Positions 54,282 to 63,761 of a DNA stretch of 64,000 nucleotides are shown here, in pieces. Made by a program: the position numbers and the translations under genes. The notes below the pieces were generated by a model, which saw only the letters and a program-made list of their open reading frames with translations, ran no database searches and had not been told where the DNA came from. This DNA comes from Gordonia alkaliphila. GTDB taxonomy: Bacteria > Actinomycetota > Actinomycetes > Mycobacteriales > Mycobacteriaceae. Within the stretch, counting starts at the first letter, position 1. Each line of letters starts with the position of its first letter. The stretch is from contig NZ_JALKBW010000001.1 in the NCBI RefSeq assembly GCF_023017165.1, positions 1,922,001 through 1,986,000 on the forward strand, read 5' to 3'.

Positions 54282-55115
54282 TCAGTCCGCGTCGGTCAGG
54301 AGCGCGAGCAGGCCCTCCGGATCGTCGACGGTGAGCTGATCGACACCCAGCTCCAGCAGCCCGGCCACGATCGGCACCATGCCGACGTTTGCCGCACCGC
54401 CGAGCGTGTACGCGTCCACCGCGCGTCCGCGCGCACCGAAGGCGCCGATCAGGTCGAAGCCGGCGTCCGCGGCACCGAGCACCAGCGGGATCTCCAGATA
54501 GATCGTCGTCGCGCGCGGCGACGCCAGGCAGGCACGGTCGACGAACCCCGCGAAGTCGCCGGAGGCCAGCGCGCGACCGGCCGCCCCGCGGTGGCAGGGG
54601 TCGAAGCCGACCGCGACGCCCGGGGCGGCGTCGGTGAGGATGCGGACGGCGTCGGCGTCGCCGCACGACAGGATCAGGTGCTCGTCGATCGGCGCCGTGG
54701 CCGCGGCGAAAGCCGCCACCGACCGCGCGTCCAGATCGCGCGCCTCCTGCTTGTAGTCCAGCTGCAGCAGTGCCGAGCGGGGGAGGGTCGCGTCGGCCAG
54801 CAGATCGGCGAGATCCTCGAGCAGCAGGACGCCGTGCCCACTGGGTTTCCCGGTGCCGTCGCGCAACGCCATGGTGCGCAGGCGGGCCGCCGGAGTGGCG
54901 GCCACCGCGCCGCGGCCGGTGGTCTCCCGGTCGAGACGGTGGTCGTGCAGCACGGCAAAACCGCGGTCGGCGTGGATCCGCAGGTCCACTTCCACACTGG
55001 CGCCGGCGCGCAGGCCTTCGACGATCCGCTGCGCCGTGAACGGCGGATCGGTGGCGGTCCGCCGGGCCCGGTGCCATTTGAGCAGGGTGGTGCCGCGCGC
55101 GTGCGTCACTGCCAC
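54282..55115 (-). CDS. Glycerophosphodiester phosphodiesterase-like TIM-barrel protein
   Basis: A ~277-residue protein with the GDPD signature VEVDLRIHADRGFAVLHDHR followed by LDRETTGRGAVAATPAARLR; the Glu-x-Asp and His residues are metal/catalytic positions in the family. The usual N-terminal HRG motif appears altered (THARGTTLLKWHRARRT), so activity on glycerophosphodiesters is uncertain. Several in-frame GTG starts exist (55109, 55115, 55127, farther upstream); I use 55115. It diverges from the reductase-like gene. Confidence 0.7.
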   Translation of the reverse strand: MAVTHARGTTLLKWHRARRTATDPPFTAQRIVEGLRAGASVEVDLRIHADRGFAVLHDHRLDRETTGRGAVAATPAARLRTMALRDGTGKPSGHGVLLLEDLADLLADATLPRSALLQLDYKQEARDLDARSVAAFAAATAPIDEHLILSCGDADAVRILTDAAPGVAVGFDPCHRGAAGRALASGDFAGFVDRACLASPRATTIYLEIPLVLGAADAGFDLIGAFGARGRAVDAYTLGGAANVGMVPIVAGLLELGVDQLTVDDPEGLLALLTDAD

Positions 55116-55257
55116 CGGGGGAACCACCCCCGCGACGTTACCGGCGCCGCGAGATCGACGCGCTTGATGGTCACAGCACACCGACCGCAACAGTTTCGCG
55201 ACGCCTCCGCGGTGGATGCCCGAGACACTGAAGGCCCGGAGCCACTACGGTCGAGAA

Positions 55258-56334
55258 ATGACTGTGCGCGTAGTGGAGTGGTCCACCGGGACCGTCGGAC
55301 GGCATGCGATCGCCGGGATCGACGCCCATTCGGAGCTGGAACTGGTCGGCGTGTGGGTGTCCGACCCGGCCAAGGTGGGCCGCGACGCCGGCGAGCTGGC
55401 CGGACTCGGCCGCGACCTGGGTGTGCTCGCCACCGGCGATGCCGACGCCCTGATCGCGCTGGCACCGGACGCCATCGTGCACACGGCGATGACCGACGAC
55501 CGCGTGATGGAGTCGATCCAGGATCTCCAGCGCTTCCTGCGCGCGGGTATCAACGTGGTCTCCTCCGGCCCGGTGATCCTGCAGTTCCCCTACGGCGTGC
55601 TGCCCGACTCCATCATCGACCAGGTGGCCGCCGCGGCGCGCGAGGGCGGGGCCAGCCTGCACGTCAACGGGATCGACCCCGGCTTCGCCAACGACGTGCT
55701 GCCGTTGTCGATGACCAGCCTGTCGCAGTCCATCGACGAGGTGCGCTGCCTGGAGATCGCCGACTACTCCACCTACAACCAGCCGGTGGCGATGGGCCAG
55801 CTGTTCGGGTTCGGACAGCCGATGGACTTCCCGTCGGTGCTGGCGTCGCCGGGCGTGCTGTCGTTGGCGTGGGGGTCGGTGGTGCGACAGCTGGCGGCCG
55901 GGCTCGGCGTGACCCTCGACGAACCGCTGATCGAGCGGACCGAACGCGTGCCCGCCGACCGCGACTACTCCACCGTGTCCGTCGAGATCCCGACGGGCAC
56001 GCTCGCGGCGTTGCGCTTCGAGATCGTCGGCCAGGTCGACGGCGTGGACCGGGTGGTCCTCGAACACGTCACCCGTACCAACCCCGACCAGTGCCCGCAG
56101 TGGCCGCGGCCCGATCGCGGCGACGGCTGCTATCGGATCATGGTGCACGGGGAGCCGGAGATGACCGTGGAGTTCGGTCATCACGGGCGCGACGGCGACC
56201 ACAACGTCTCGGGCATGATCGTCACCGCCATGCGCCTGGTGAACTCGGTACCCGCCGTGGTCGCCGCCGCACCCGGGATCCTGACCGCGCTGGACATGCC
56301 GTTGGTGACCGGCCGCGGGCTCGTTGCCGGCTGA
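55258..56334 (+). CDS. Dihydrodipicolinate reductase-like NAD(P)-dependent oxidoreductase
   Basis: A 358-residue protein. It begins with a Rossmann fold (VRVVEWSTGTVGRHAIAGID, LELVGVWVSDPAKVG). A DapB/diaminopentanoate-dehydrogenase-like domain follows, including GINVVSSGPVILQF and LHVNGIDPGFANDVLPLSMT. Mycobacteria and gordoniae carry many such paralogues of unknown substrate. The ATG at 55258 places the nucleotide-binding strand at residue 3, as expected; an ATG 42 bp earlier adds an unlikely leader. No operon partners. Confidence 0.82.
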   Translation: MTVRVVEWSTGTVGRHAIAGIDAHSELELVGVWVSDPAKVGRDAGELAGLGRDLGVLATGDADALIALAPDAIVHTAMTDDRVMESIQDLQRFLRAGINVVSSGPVILQFPYGVLPDSIIDQVAAAAREGGASLHVNGIDPGFANDVLPLSMTSLSQSIDEVRCLEIADYSTYNQPVAMGQLFGFGQPMDFPSVLASPGVLSLAWGSVVRQLAAGLGVTLDEPLIERTERVPADRDYSTVSVEIPTGTLAALRFEIVGQVDGVDRVVLEHVTRTNPDQCPQWPRPDRGDGCYRIMVHGEPEMTVEFGHHGRDGDHNVSGMIVTAMRLVNSVPAVVAAAPGILTALDMPLVTGRGLVAG

Positions 56335-56344
56335 CCGGAACGGA

Positions 56345-57856
56345 TCAGGGGGTCGGCCAGGTGTGGACCGGCTCGCCCTCGTGCATGAGCACGGTGTAGT
56401 CGGTCAGCATGCCGTGCAGGGCCTGCGCGCGTGAATCGCCGGCGCGCTCGCGGGCGGCCACCGCCCGTCGCTGCCACACCGACCCGGTCTGCTGGGTCAG
56501 GCACCGGCCGCGGATCACCTCCAGGTACCGGCGACGGGTCTTCTCCGAGACGCCGAACGAGGTGAGGCCGCGTTCGGCGAGGGGGAGCAGCTTGCGCAGG
56601 GTCAGCTCGTCCGGCCGCACCCAACCGATGTCGGGCCAATACAGTTGCGCCCGCATGCCCCAGTGCGCGCCGGCCGCCAGGTTCTCCCGCGCGGCGTCGA
56701 ACGACATCTGCGACCAGACCGGCTGCTCGGAGTCGACGAGGCCGCGCACCACCCCGTAGTAGAAGGCGGCGTTGGCCATGATGTCGATCACGGTGGGCCC
56801 GGCGGGCAGCACCCGGTTCTCCACGCGCAGATGTGCCCGCCCGTCCACCACGTCGTACACCGGGCGGTTCCAGCGGTACACGGTCCCGTTGTGCAGCCGC
56901 AGTTCGTCGAGCTCGGGGATGCCGCCGGCGTCCAGGACCGCCAGGGGGTCGACGTCGGTCGAGACCGGCAGCAGGGCGGGGAAGTAGCGGGTGTTCTCCT
57001 CGAACAGGTCGAAGATGGTGTTGATCCAGCGTTCGCCGAACCAGACGCGTGGCCGCACCCCCTGATTCTTCAGCTCCAGCGGGCGGGTGTCGGTGGCCTG
57101 CTCGAACACCGGGATCCGGGTCTCGTGCCAGAGTGCCTTGCCGGCCAGGAACGGCGAGTTCCCGGCGATCGCGACCTGCACGCCGGAGACCGCCTGCGCC
57201 GCATTCCAGTGCGCGGCGAAGTCCTCCGGCGCCACCCGCAGGTGCAGTTGCAGCGAGGTGCAGGCCGCTTCGGGGAGGATCGAATCGGTGGTGACCCGCA
57301 GGTGTTCGCGGTCGCGGTCGTCGGCCAGCTCGACGCCGGTGATGTCCAGTTCCAGATCCTCGCCGCGGGCGGCGAAGATCTGTTCGTTGAGCAGGTCGTA
57401 GCGCGGATTGGCCGAGATCCAGTGGTGGCGGAAGTGCTCGTCGCGCAGGGTCGGCAGCATGCCGATCATCACCAGGTGGTTCCCGGTGGTCGCGGCCGCC
57501 GCCTCGGCCCGGTTGAGCGAACCCCGCAGCGCCTGCTCCAGACCGATGGTGTCGGCGCCGACGAACGGCCGCGGCGCCACGTTGATCTCGACGTTGAACT
57601 GGCCGAGTTCGGTCTGATAATCCGGATCGGCGATCACGTCCAGCACGGCGGCGTTGGCCATGGCCGGATTGCCCGCGGCGTCGATCAGATTCAGCTCCAC
57701 CTCCATGCCCAGCAGCGGCTTCGGCGGCCGACCATGATCGGTGAACAGGCCCTCGACCAGCATGCGCGCGATGGCCTCGGTGCCGCGCGAGACCTGCGAT
57801 CGGAAGCGCACGCGATCGGCACCGGTGAACTGCTGACGGCTGACGTCTTCGCCCAT
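56345..57856 (-). CDS. Glutamate-cysteine ligase family 2 (GCS2/YbdK-like) protein
   Basis: A 503-residue ATP-grasp-like carboxylate-amine ligase of the GCS2 superfamily. The conserved LLGMEVELNLIDAAGNPAM, FNVEINVAPRPF and SLQLHLRVAPEDF stretches carry the metal-binding Glu and His residues of the fold. The length (about 500) fits the longer actinobacterial branch rather than E. coli YbdK (372). Members of this branch are annotated as glutamate-cysteine ligases without proof. A Met three residues upstream (57865) is an alternative start. Confidence 0.82.
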   Translation of the reverse strand: MGEDVSRQQFTGADRVRFRSQVSRGTEAIARMLVEGLFTDHGRPPKPLLGMEVELNLIDAAGNPAMANAAVLDVIADPDYQTELGQFNVEINVAPRPFVGADTIGLEQALRGSLNRAEAAAATTGNHLVMIGMLPTLRDEHFRHHWISANPRYDLLNEQIFAARGEDLELDITGVELADDRDREHLRVTTDSILPEAACTSLQLHLRVAPEDFAAHWNAAQAVSGVQVAIAGNSPFLAGKALWHETRIPVFEQATDTRPLELKNQGVRPRVWFGERWINTIFDLFEENTRYFPALLPVSTDVDPLAVLDAGGIPELDELRLHNGTVYRWNRPVYDVVDGRAHLRVENRVLPAGPTVIDIMANAAFYYGVVRGLVDSEQPVWSQMSFDAARENLAAGAHWGMRAQLYWPDIGWVRPDELTLRKLLPLAERGLTSFGVSEKTRRRYLEVIRGRCLTQQTGSVWQRRAVAARERAGDSRAQALHGMLTDYTVLMHEGEPVHTWPTP

Positions 57857-57881
57857 GCACCCCATGGTGCCGGACCGGGAC

Positions 57882-58739
57882 TCAGACGAACGGCGATTGG
57901 GCTCCGAGCTCGATGATCTGCTCGACGACGTCGTCGGCGGTCCGCTCCTGGCCGATCCGGATCGGCTTGTTGTCGCCGTGGTAGTCGCTGGAGCCGGTGG
58001 CCAGCAGACCGAGATCGGCGGCGACGCCGCGCAGCTCGGTGCGGGCGGTCTCGTCGTGGTCGGGGTGATCGACCTCCAGGCCGCGCAGCCCCAGCGGGAC
58101 CAGGGTGGCCAGGACGTCGGGGGTCAGGACGGCCGCGGCCGCGCGCGCCCGCGGATGGGCGAGGACCGGGACACCGCCGGCCGCGGTGACCAGCTCGATC
58201 GCTTCGGTGAGCGGCAGCGATCGCAGCGCAGCGTAGTAGGGACCGCTTTCGTGGAGCGTCTCGGCGAAGGCTTCGCTGACCGATCCGACCACGCCGGCCT
58301 CCATCAGGGCGCGGCCGATGTGCGGGCGGCTGATGGCGCCGCGGCCCGCGATCTCCTGCACGCGCTCCAGGGTGATCGGGAAACCGGCGGCGATGAGGTT
58401 CTCCACGATCCGCCCACCGCGCCCGGCTCGTTCGGCGCGCATCCGTTCCCACTCAGCGACGATCGCCGGATTCTCCCGATCGAAGAGGTAGCCGAGGAGA
58501 TGGACCGACACCAGCGAACCGTCGGGCGCCGGATGCTTGGTGGAGAACTCGGTACCGGGCAGTACCCGCATACCGGTCGGGCGGAGGTCACGCGTGTCGG
58601 GCCAGTGGTTGGCGGTGTCGTGATCGGTGATGCTCAGTGTCGTTACCCCGGCCGCCTGCGCGGCGGCATAGAGTTCGGCTACCGAATCGGTTCCGTCGGA
58701 CCAGCTGGTGTGCACGTGTAGATCGGCGGAGAGGCTCAC
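57882..58739 (-). CDS. PHP-domain metal-dependent phosphoesterase
   Basis: A 285-residue PHP-superfamily hydrolase. The N-terminal ADLHVHTSWSDGTDSVAELY and LSITDHDTANHW are the classic metal-binding motifs, and the C-terminal GSSDYHGDN completes them. It resembles the RNase AM/TrpH group, which removes nucleotides from 3'-phosphorylated or 5' RNA ends and nucleotides such as pAp. If so it could clear pAp made from PAPS, but this is speculation. The start is GTG at 58739. The 25-bp spacing to the GCS2-like gene suggests one unit. Confidence 0.88.
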   Translation of the reverse strand: MSLSADLHVHTSWSDGTDSVAELYAAAQAAGVTTLSITDHDTANHWPDTRDLRPTGMRVLPGTEFSTKHPAPDGSLVSVHLLGYLFDRENPAIVAEWERMRAERAGRGGRIVENLIAAGFPITLERVQEIAGRGAISRPHIGRALMEAGVVGSVSEAFAETLHESGPYYAALRSLPLTEAIELVTAAGGVPVLAHPRARAAAAVLTPDVLATLVPLGLRGLEVDHPDHDETARTELRGVAADLGLLATGSSDYHGDNKPIRIGQERTADDVVEQIIELGAQSPFV

Positions 58740-58763
58740 ACGCTCAGGCTACGCTGTAGGGCC

Positions 58764-59162
58764 GTGCCTCCCGCCAAGAAGGTTGACCCCGCCGAACTGC
58801 GCGCCGCGATGCTCGCGGTGACCGATTGGCTCCGCGACGAGACCCTGCCGACGCCGCCGCGCGCGGCACTGGCCGCCGCCGTGCGGCTGTCGGCGCGGGC
58901 GCTGGCGCAGGACGCGCCGGGCAACGCGGTGGAGGTGCGGGTGCCGCCGTTCGTGGCGGTCCAGTGCCTGGAAGGCGTGCGGCACACGCGGGGCACCCCG
59001 CCGAATGTGGTCGAGACGTCGCCGCGGACCTGGCTGCTGCTGGCGACCGGCCTGGACCGGCTCGACGCGGCGATCGACGACCATCGGGTGAGTGCCTCCG
59101 GGCACCGCGCCGCCGACATCGCGGACCTGCTGCCCATCGTTCGCGTCACACCTTCCAACTGA
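58764..59162 (+). CDS. Bacterial SCP-like (sterol carrier orthologue) protein, Rv0807-like
   Basis: A 132-residue protein of the small SCP-like group (KKVDPAELRAAMLAVTDWLR; PPFVAVQCLEGVRHTRGTPP). M. tuberculosis has a protein of the same size (Rv0807) directly before purF, in the same orientation. The fold can bind lipids, but no ligand is known. The GTG start at 58764 has only a weak GTAGGG-like site. It is 98 bp upstream of purF and divergent from the PHP gene with 24 bp between the starts. Confidence 0.78.
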   Translation: MPPAKKVDPAELRAAMLAVTDWLRDETLPTPPRAALAAAVRLSARALAQDAPGNAVEVRVPPFVAVQCLEGVRHTRGTPPNVVETSPRTWLLLATGLDRLDAAIDDHRVSASGHRAADIADLLPIVRVTPSN

Positions 59163-59260
59163 AACTGTGCTCAGCGCGAGCGGCCACGTAAACTCTGCAT
59201 TACGTACGCCCGTCCCAGCCCTTCCTGAAACACAGCCCTCCCCGAAATCGGAGCGTCCAG

Positions 59261-60829
59261 GTGTCTGATCCTGCTGTCCCCTCGTCCGACCTGAGCACGC
59301 CTGTGGTCCCCGACCTCGACGAACCGGAGAACGAACCGCGCGAAGAATGCGGTGTCTTCGGTGTGTGGGCGCCCGGCGAGGACGTCGCCAAACTGACCTA
59401 TTACGGCCTGTACGCGCTGCAGCATCGCGGCCAGGAAGCCGCGGGCATCTCGGTGGGCGACGGCTCCCAGGTGCTCGTCTTCAAGGACCTCGGTCTGGTG
59501 AGCCAGGTGTTCGACGAGCAGACGCTCGCCTCGATGCACGGCCACATCGCGGTGGGCCATTGCCGGTACTCCACCACCGGCTCCACCAGCTGGGAGAACT
59601 CCCAGCCGATCTTCCGGCACACGGCCGCGGGCAACGGTGTCGCACTGGGGCACAACGGCAATCTGGTGAACACCGCCGAGCTCGCGCAGCGCGCCCGTGA
59701 CCTGGGCATCTACGGTCGCAACGAGGGTGCGACGTCGGACTCGGACGTGGTGGGCGCACTGCTCGCGCACGGTGCCGCCGACAAGACGCTGGAGCAGGCG
59801 GCCCTCGAACTGCTGCCCACGCTGCGCGGCGCCTTCTGCCTCACCTTCCAGGACGAGAACACGCTGTACGCCGCGCGCGATCCGTACGGGATCCGGCCGC
59901 TGAGCCTGGGCCGGCTGGACCGCGGCTGGGTGGTCGCCTCGGAGACCGCGGCGCTGGACATCGTCGGCGCCTCGTTCGTGCGCGACATCGAACCCGGTGA
60001 ACTGCTCGCCATCGACGCCGACGGCGTCCGCAGCAGCCGCTTCGCCGAGCCCACCCCGAAGGGCTGCATCTTCGAATACGTGTACCTGGCCCGCCCGGAC
60101 AGCGTGATCCACGGCCGCTCGGTGCATTCGACGCGCGTGGACATCGGCCGCCGCCTAGCCCGCGACGCGCCCGCCGAGGGCGACCTGGTGATCCCGGTGC
60201 CCGAATCGGGCACCCCGGCGGCGGTGGGCTACGCCCAGGAGTCGGGCATCCCCTACGGCCAGGGCCTGATGAAGAACGCCTACGTGGGCCGCACCTTCAT
60301 CCAGCCCAGCCAGACCATCCGTCAGCTCGGTATCCGCCTCAAGCTCAATCCGCTCAAGGAAGTGATCCGCGGCAAGAAGCTGGTGGTGGTCGACGACTCC
60401 ATCGTCCGCGGCAACACCCAGCGCGCCCTGATCCGGATGCTGCGGGAGGCGGGCGCGGCCGAGGTCCACGTGCGGATCGCCTCGGCGCCCGTGCGGTGGC
60501 CCTGCTTCTACGGCATCGACTTCGCCTCGCCCGCCGAGCTGATCGCCAACGGCATGGAGTCCGAGGAAGCGATGGTCGACGGCGTGCGCCAGGCCATCGG
60601 CGCCGATTCGCTGGCCTACCTCGGCGTCGACGAGATGGTCGCGGCCACCCAGCAACCCGCTGAGGCACTGTGCGCGGCATGCTTCGACGGGCACTACCCG
60701 ATCGAGCTCCCCAAGGAGACCTCGATGGGCAAGGCGGTCCTCGAGACGATGCGTAAGAACGCGTCGGGCGACGTGCTCGATCCGCTTGTCGCCGAGAACG
60801 ACAATGTCAGCGCGGTCATGCGGCCGTGA
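59261..60829 (+). CDS. purF: Amidophosphoribosyltransferase (PurF)
   Basis: A 522-residue enzyme for the first committed step of purine synthesis, PRPP plus glutamine to phosphoribosylamine. The N-terminal propeptide of 29 residues ends EPREE before the nucleophile Cys30 (CGVFGVW). The glutaminase motif is TYYGLYALQHRGQEAAGISV, and the PRPP loop is KLVVVDDSIVRGNTQRALIR. Cysteines near the C-terminus (EALCAACFDGHYP) fit the Fe-S-containing Bacillus type. GTG start. It is 67 bp upstream of purM, as in mycobacteria. Confidence 0.97.
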   Translation: MSDPAVPSSDLSTPVVPDLDEPENEPREECGVFGVWAPGEDVAKLTYYGLYALQHRGQEAAGISVGDGSQVLVFKDLGLVSQVFDEQTLASMHGHIAVGHCRYSTTGSTSWENSQPIFRHTAAGNGVALGHNGNLVNTAELAQRARDLGIYGRNEGATSDSDVVGALLAHGAADKTLEQAALELLPTLRGAFCLTFQDENTLYAARDPYGIRPLSLGRLDRGWVVASETAALDIVGASFVRDIEPGELLAIDADGVRSSRFAEPTPKGCIFEYVYLARPDSVIHGRSVHSTRVDIGRRLARDAPAEGDLVIPVPESGTPAAVGYAQESGIPYGQGLMKNAYVGRTFIQPSQTIRQLGIRLKLNPLKEVIRGKKLVVVDDSIVRGNTQRALIRMLREAGAAEVHVRIASAPVRWPCFYGIDFASPAELIANGMESEEAMVDGVRQAIGADSLAYLGVDEMVAATQQPAEALCAACFDGHYPIELPKETSMGKAVLETMRKNASGDVLDPLVAENDNVSAVMRP

Positions 60830-60896
60830 GCGCCGCCGGGCCGCTCCGGTAGCCTGATCTCCGCATGAACTTCACCGACCCAGGAGTGCTTGGACC

Positions 60897-61991
60897 ATGA
60901 ACGACGGCCCCGCCAACCCCCTCGACAGCGGAGCCGCAGCGTCGTACGCGGCCGCCGGTGTGGACATCGATGCCGGTGAACGCGCCATCGAGTTGTTCGC
61001 TCCGCACGCCAAGCGCGCCACGCGGCCCGAGGTCGTCGGCGGGCTCGGCGGCTTCGCCGGGCTCTTCGCGCTCAAGGGCGACTACCGCGAGCCGATCCTG
61101 GCCGCCTCCAGCGACGGCGTGGGCACCAAGCTGGCCGTCGCCCAGGCGATGGACATCCACCACACGGTGGGTCGCGACCTGGTCGCGATGGTGGTGGACG
61201 ACCTCGTGGTCTGCGGCGCCGAGCCGCTGTTCCTGCAGGACTACATCGCCATCGGCAAGGTGATCCCGGAGAAGGTCGCCGACATCGTCCGCGGCATCGC
61301 CGACGGCTGCTTCGACGCCGGCTGTGCACTGCTGGGCGGCGAGACTGCCGAGCACCCCGGCCTGATGGAGGACGGTCACTACGACATCTCCGCGACCGGC
61401 GTCGGCGTGGTCGAGGCGGAGAACATCCTGGGCCCGGACCGCGTGCGTCCCGGCGACGTGGTGATCGCGATGGGTTCGTCCGGTCTGCATTCGAACGGTT
61501 ACTCGCTGGCCCGCAAGGTCCTGCTGGAGTGGGGTCGGATGGACCTGAACGGCCACGTGGAGGAGTTCGGCCGCTCGCTCGGCGAGGAGATGCTCGAGCC
61601 CACCCGCATCTACGCGAAGGACTGCCTGGCACTGGCCGCGGAGACCGAGGTGCGCACCTTCGCGCACGTGACCGGTGGCGGCCTGGCCGAGAACCTGGCA
61701 CGCGTGCTGCCGACCGGCCTGAGCGCGGAACTGGCCCGCGACACGTGGACCCCGGCGCCGATCTTCTCGATGATCGCGCAGCGCGGACGCGTCGAGCGCG
61801 CCGAGATGGAGCGCACCTTCAACATGGGCGTCGGCATGGTCGCCATCGTCGCGCCGGAAGACACCGACCGGGCGCAGGCCATCCTGACCGCCCGCCACGT
61901 GGACAACTGGGTCCTGGGCTCGGTGAGCCGTGGCGACGAGGCCGGTGCGCCGGGCAGCGCCCAGCTGGTGGGGGATTACTCCCGCTTCTGA
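60897..61991 (+). CDS. purM: Phosphoribosylformylglycinamidine cyclo-ligase (PurM)
   Basis: A 364-residue AIR synthetase, step 5 of purine synthesis. Signature regions are SYAAAGVDIDAGERAIELFA, ILAASSDGVGTKLAVAQAMD and LLGGETAEHPGLMEDGHYDI. The C-terminal AIRS half has GVGMVAIVAPEDTDRAQAIL. The ATG at 60897 follows a CCAGGAG site. The gene is followed by a strong terminator and the convergent DUF3073 gene. Confidence 0.97.
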   Translation: MNDGPANPLDSGAAASYAAAGVDIDAGERAIELFAPHAKRATRPEVVGGLGGFAGLFALKGDYREPILAASSDGVGTKLAVAQAMDIHHTVGRDLVAMVVDDLVVCGAEPLFLQDYIAIGKVIPEKVADIVRGIADGCFDAGCALLGGETAEHPGLMEDGHYDISATGVGVVEAENILGPDRVRPGDVVIAMGSSGLHSNGYSLARKVLLEWGRMDLNGHVEEFGRSLGEEMLEPTRIYAKDCLALAAETEVRTFAHVTGGGLAENLARVLPTGLSAELARDTWTPAPIFSMIAQRGRVERAEMERTFNMGVGMVAIVAPEDTDRAQAILTARHVDNWVLGSVSRGDEAGAPGSAQLVGDYSRF

Positions 61992-62127
61992 TCGGGCAGC
62001 CGCAGAGCTGAGCCGGAGGCCGGCGTCGGAGAATCCCTCCGCCTTCGGCCTTCGGCCTTTCGGTACCTCGGGGGGAGAGGACGACGACATCGGGACGACA
62101 TCGGGTCCCGTTCAGTGGGTAGCAGAA

Positions 62128-62164
62128 AACCCTGCATCACGCGGATCCGCGGTGATGCAGGGTT
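62128..62164. terminator. Long bidirectional hairpin terminator between purM and DUF3073
   Basis: A nearly perfect 37-bp palindrome: AACCCTGCATCAC and GTGATGCAGGGTT flank a self-complementary GCGGATCCGC core. Outer bases GCAGA/TCTGC extend it to ~52 bp. It lies between the convergent ends of purM and the DUF3073 gene. The rest of the 197-bp space (62000-62127) holds only short direct repeats such as CTTCGGC and GACATCGGG. Confidence 0.75.
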
Positions 62165-62188
62165 CGTCTGCTTGGTGGAGCAGGCGCG

Positions 62189-62356
62189 TCAGGCGCGCCG
62201 CCACTCCTCTTCGGTCCAGTCGTCTACTGGGTTGCGGGACTGACCTTGGTGGCCCGACAGCTCGCGTTGCAGGCTGTCTAGGTCTGTGTTCGGAGTCGAG
62301 TACTTCAGCTGACGAGCGACCTTCGTCTGCTTTGCTTTTGCCCGGCCACGGCCCAT
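62189..62356 (-). CDS. DUF3073 small basic protein (Rv0810c-like)
   Basis: A 55-residue protein starting MGRGRAKAKQTKVARQLKYS and containing STPNTDLDSLQREL, the typical DUF3073 sequence. It is conserved across actinobacteria beside purM, and its function is unknown. The basic N-terminus suggests nucleic acid or ribosome binding. ATG 62356 has GAGGGGG upstream. The longer open frame lies in the leader, which carries a hairpin at 62380-62404. Confidence 0.88.
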   Translation of the reverse strand: MGRGRAKAKQTKVARQLKYSTPNTDLDSLQRELSGHQGQSRNPVDDWTEEEWRRA

Positions 62357-62379
62357 TAGGGACCCCCTCGCACAATGAC

Positions 62380-62404
62380 GGGGCGGCCACTTTGTGGCGG
62401 CCCC
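62380..62404. promoter_or_regulatory. GC-rich hairpin in the leader of the DUF3073 gene
   Basis: GGGGCGGCCAC pairs with GTGGCGGCCCC around TTT with one internal G-G mismatch, 24 bp upstream of the start. On the plus strand it is followed by GTTCTTCTCGTT and looks like a terminator; on the minus strand it would be a 5'-leader attenuator. No plus-strand gene ends here, so the leader role is more likely. Confidence 0.45.
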
Positions 62405-62522
62405 GTTCTTCTCGTTAGTTGTATTCCTGCTGCACAGTCTACCCTGCTTCTGGCGAATGTGTAGTCGAGCCACTGTGATGCGCGCGGCAGGCATTGTGAC
62501 CTGCGGTTTTATCCCGCGGGGG

Positions 62523-63692
62523 TCAGTCGCGTCCGCGCAGGCGGTTCACCGCGGCACGGCCGGCGGGCACCGAGTCGTCGGAGGTGTAGTAGTCGGCCTC
62601 GATACGGGCGGCGGTTCCGTCGCCCACGGTGAGTTCGGCGTCGACGGGCACCGCCCGGCGCACCAGTGCCAGCGCGACGGGGCCCAACTCGTAGTGGTCG
62701 ATCACGGTCCCGACCCGACCCACGGCGCGCCCGTCCGCGTTGACCGGGTCTCCGGTGGCCGGTCGGGTGTCGGCGCTGCCGTCCAGGTGCAGGAGCACGA
62801 GGCGGCGCGGGGGCCGGCCCAGGTTGTGCACCCGGGCTACCGTCTCCTGGCCGCGATAGCAGCCCTTGTCCAGATGGACCGCGCCGAACTCGGCGGGGCC
62901 GCCGATCCAATCGGCTTCGTGCGCGATGGTGCGGTCGTCGGTGTCGGCGCCCAGGCGGGGCCGCATCGCGGCCACGCGCAGCGCTTCGGCGGCCCACATG
63001 CCGGCTTCGGTCGCGCCGGCCGCGGTCAACGCTTGCCACCACTGCGTCAGTTCGGTCTCGGGAACCACCACGTCCACCACCGGCAGGGTGCGGCCCTCGC
63101 CGGTGGGCGGCATGATCCGCCAGAAGCCGAGCGGTTCGTCCTCGTGGTGCCGTTCGGGCAGATCACCCGCGCTGTACACGGCGGCGTCGGCGGGGATCTC
63201 CAGCAACTCGGCGAGAGCGCCGGTGCGCACGGCCGGACCGATGAGTGTCAGGACGGCCATGTCAGGGCGGGCGGTGACGGTCACGTCGGACCGGAACACC
63301 ATCCGCGTCAGGTAGGCGGCCAGGGCTTCGCCGCGGGCGTGCTCGGTGTCGAGCCAGGTCACCAGGTCCAGATCGGCGAGCACGAAATGGTCCTCGACGC
63401 GTCCGTTGCCGTCCAGGGACAGGCTCTCGGCACCGGTGCGGTCGGGGAGCCCGGCCACGTCCTGGCTGACGATGGTGTGCAGCCAGGTCAGGCGGTCGGG
63501 GCCGGCCAGTTCCAGCACCGCGCGATCGCTACGGTCGACCACCACGGCGCCGCGTTCGGCGGCGCGTTGCTCGCCCAGCGGATCGCCGTAGTGCCAGGCG
63601 ACACCCGGGCTGAGATCGTCGTCCGGGGTCGGGACCGCGGAGGGGTGGCTGAGGAGGATCGGAGAACGGGCGACACTGCCAGCACTAGCCAT
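62523..63692 (-). CDS. ygfZ: Folate-binding YgfZ/GcvT-like protein (Rv0811c-like)
   Basis: A 389-residue protein of the YgfZ/IBA57 family, which uses tetrahydrofolate in Fe-S cluster assembly or repair and tRNA methylthiolation. The diagnostic motif KGCYRGQETVARVHNLGRPP is present with its Cys. An N-terminal GcvT-like barrel includes WLHTIVSQDVAGL. It sits between DUF3073 and pabC, as in M. tuberculosis (Rv0811c). It diverges from pabC across 69 bp. Confidence 0.92.
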   Translation of the reverse strand: MASAGSVARSPILLSHPSAVPTPDDDLSPGVAWHYGDPLGEQRAAERGAVVVDRSDRAVLELAGPDRLTWLHTIVSQDVAGLPDRTGAESLSLDGNGRVEDHFVLADLDLVTWLDTEHARGEALAAYLTRMVFRSDVTVTARPDMAVLTLIGPAVRTGALAELLEIPADAAVYSAGDLPERHHEDEPLGFWRIMPPTGEGRTLPVVDVVVPETELTQWWQALTAAGATEAGMWAAEALRVAAMRPRLGADTDDRTIAHEADWIGGPAEFGAVHLDKGCYRGQETVARVHNLGRPPRRLVLLHLDGSADTRPATGDPVNADGRAVGRVGTVIDHYELGPVALALVRRAVPVDAELTVGDGTAARIEADYYTSDDSVPAGRAAVNRLRGRD

Positions 63693-63761
63693 GCCTGCAG
63701 TCTACGAGGAAGGTTCGATGTCCGGCACGGGCCCGCGGCGCGATGGCCTAGTCTCGGTCGG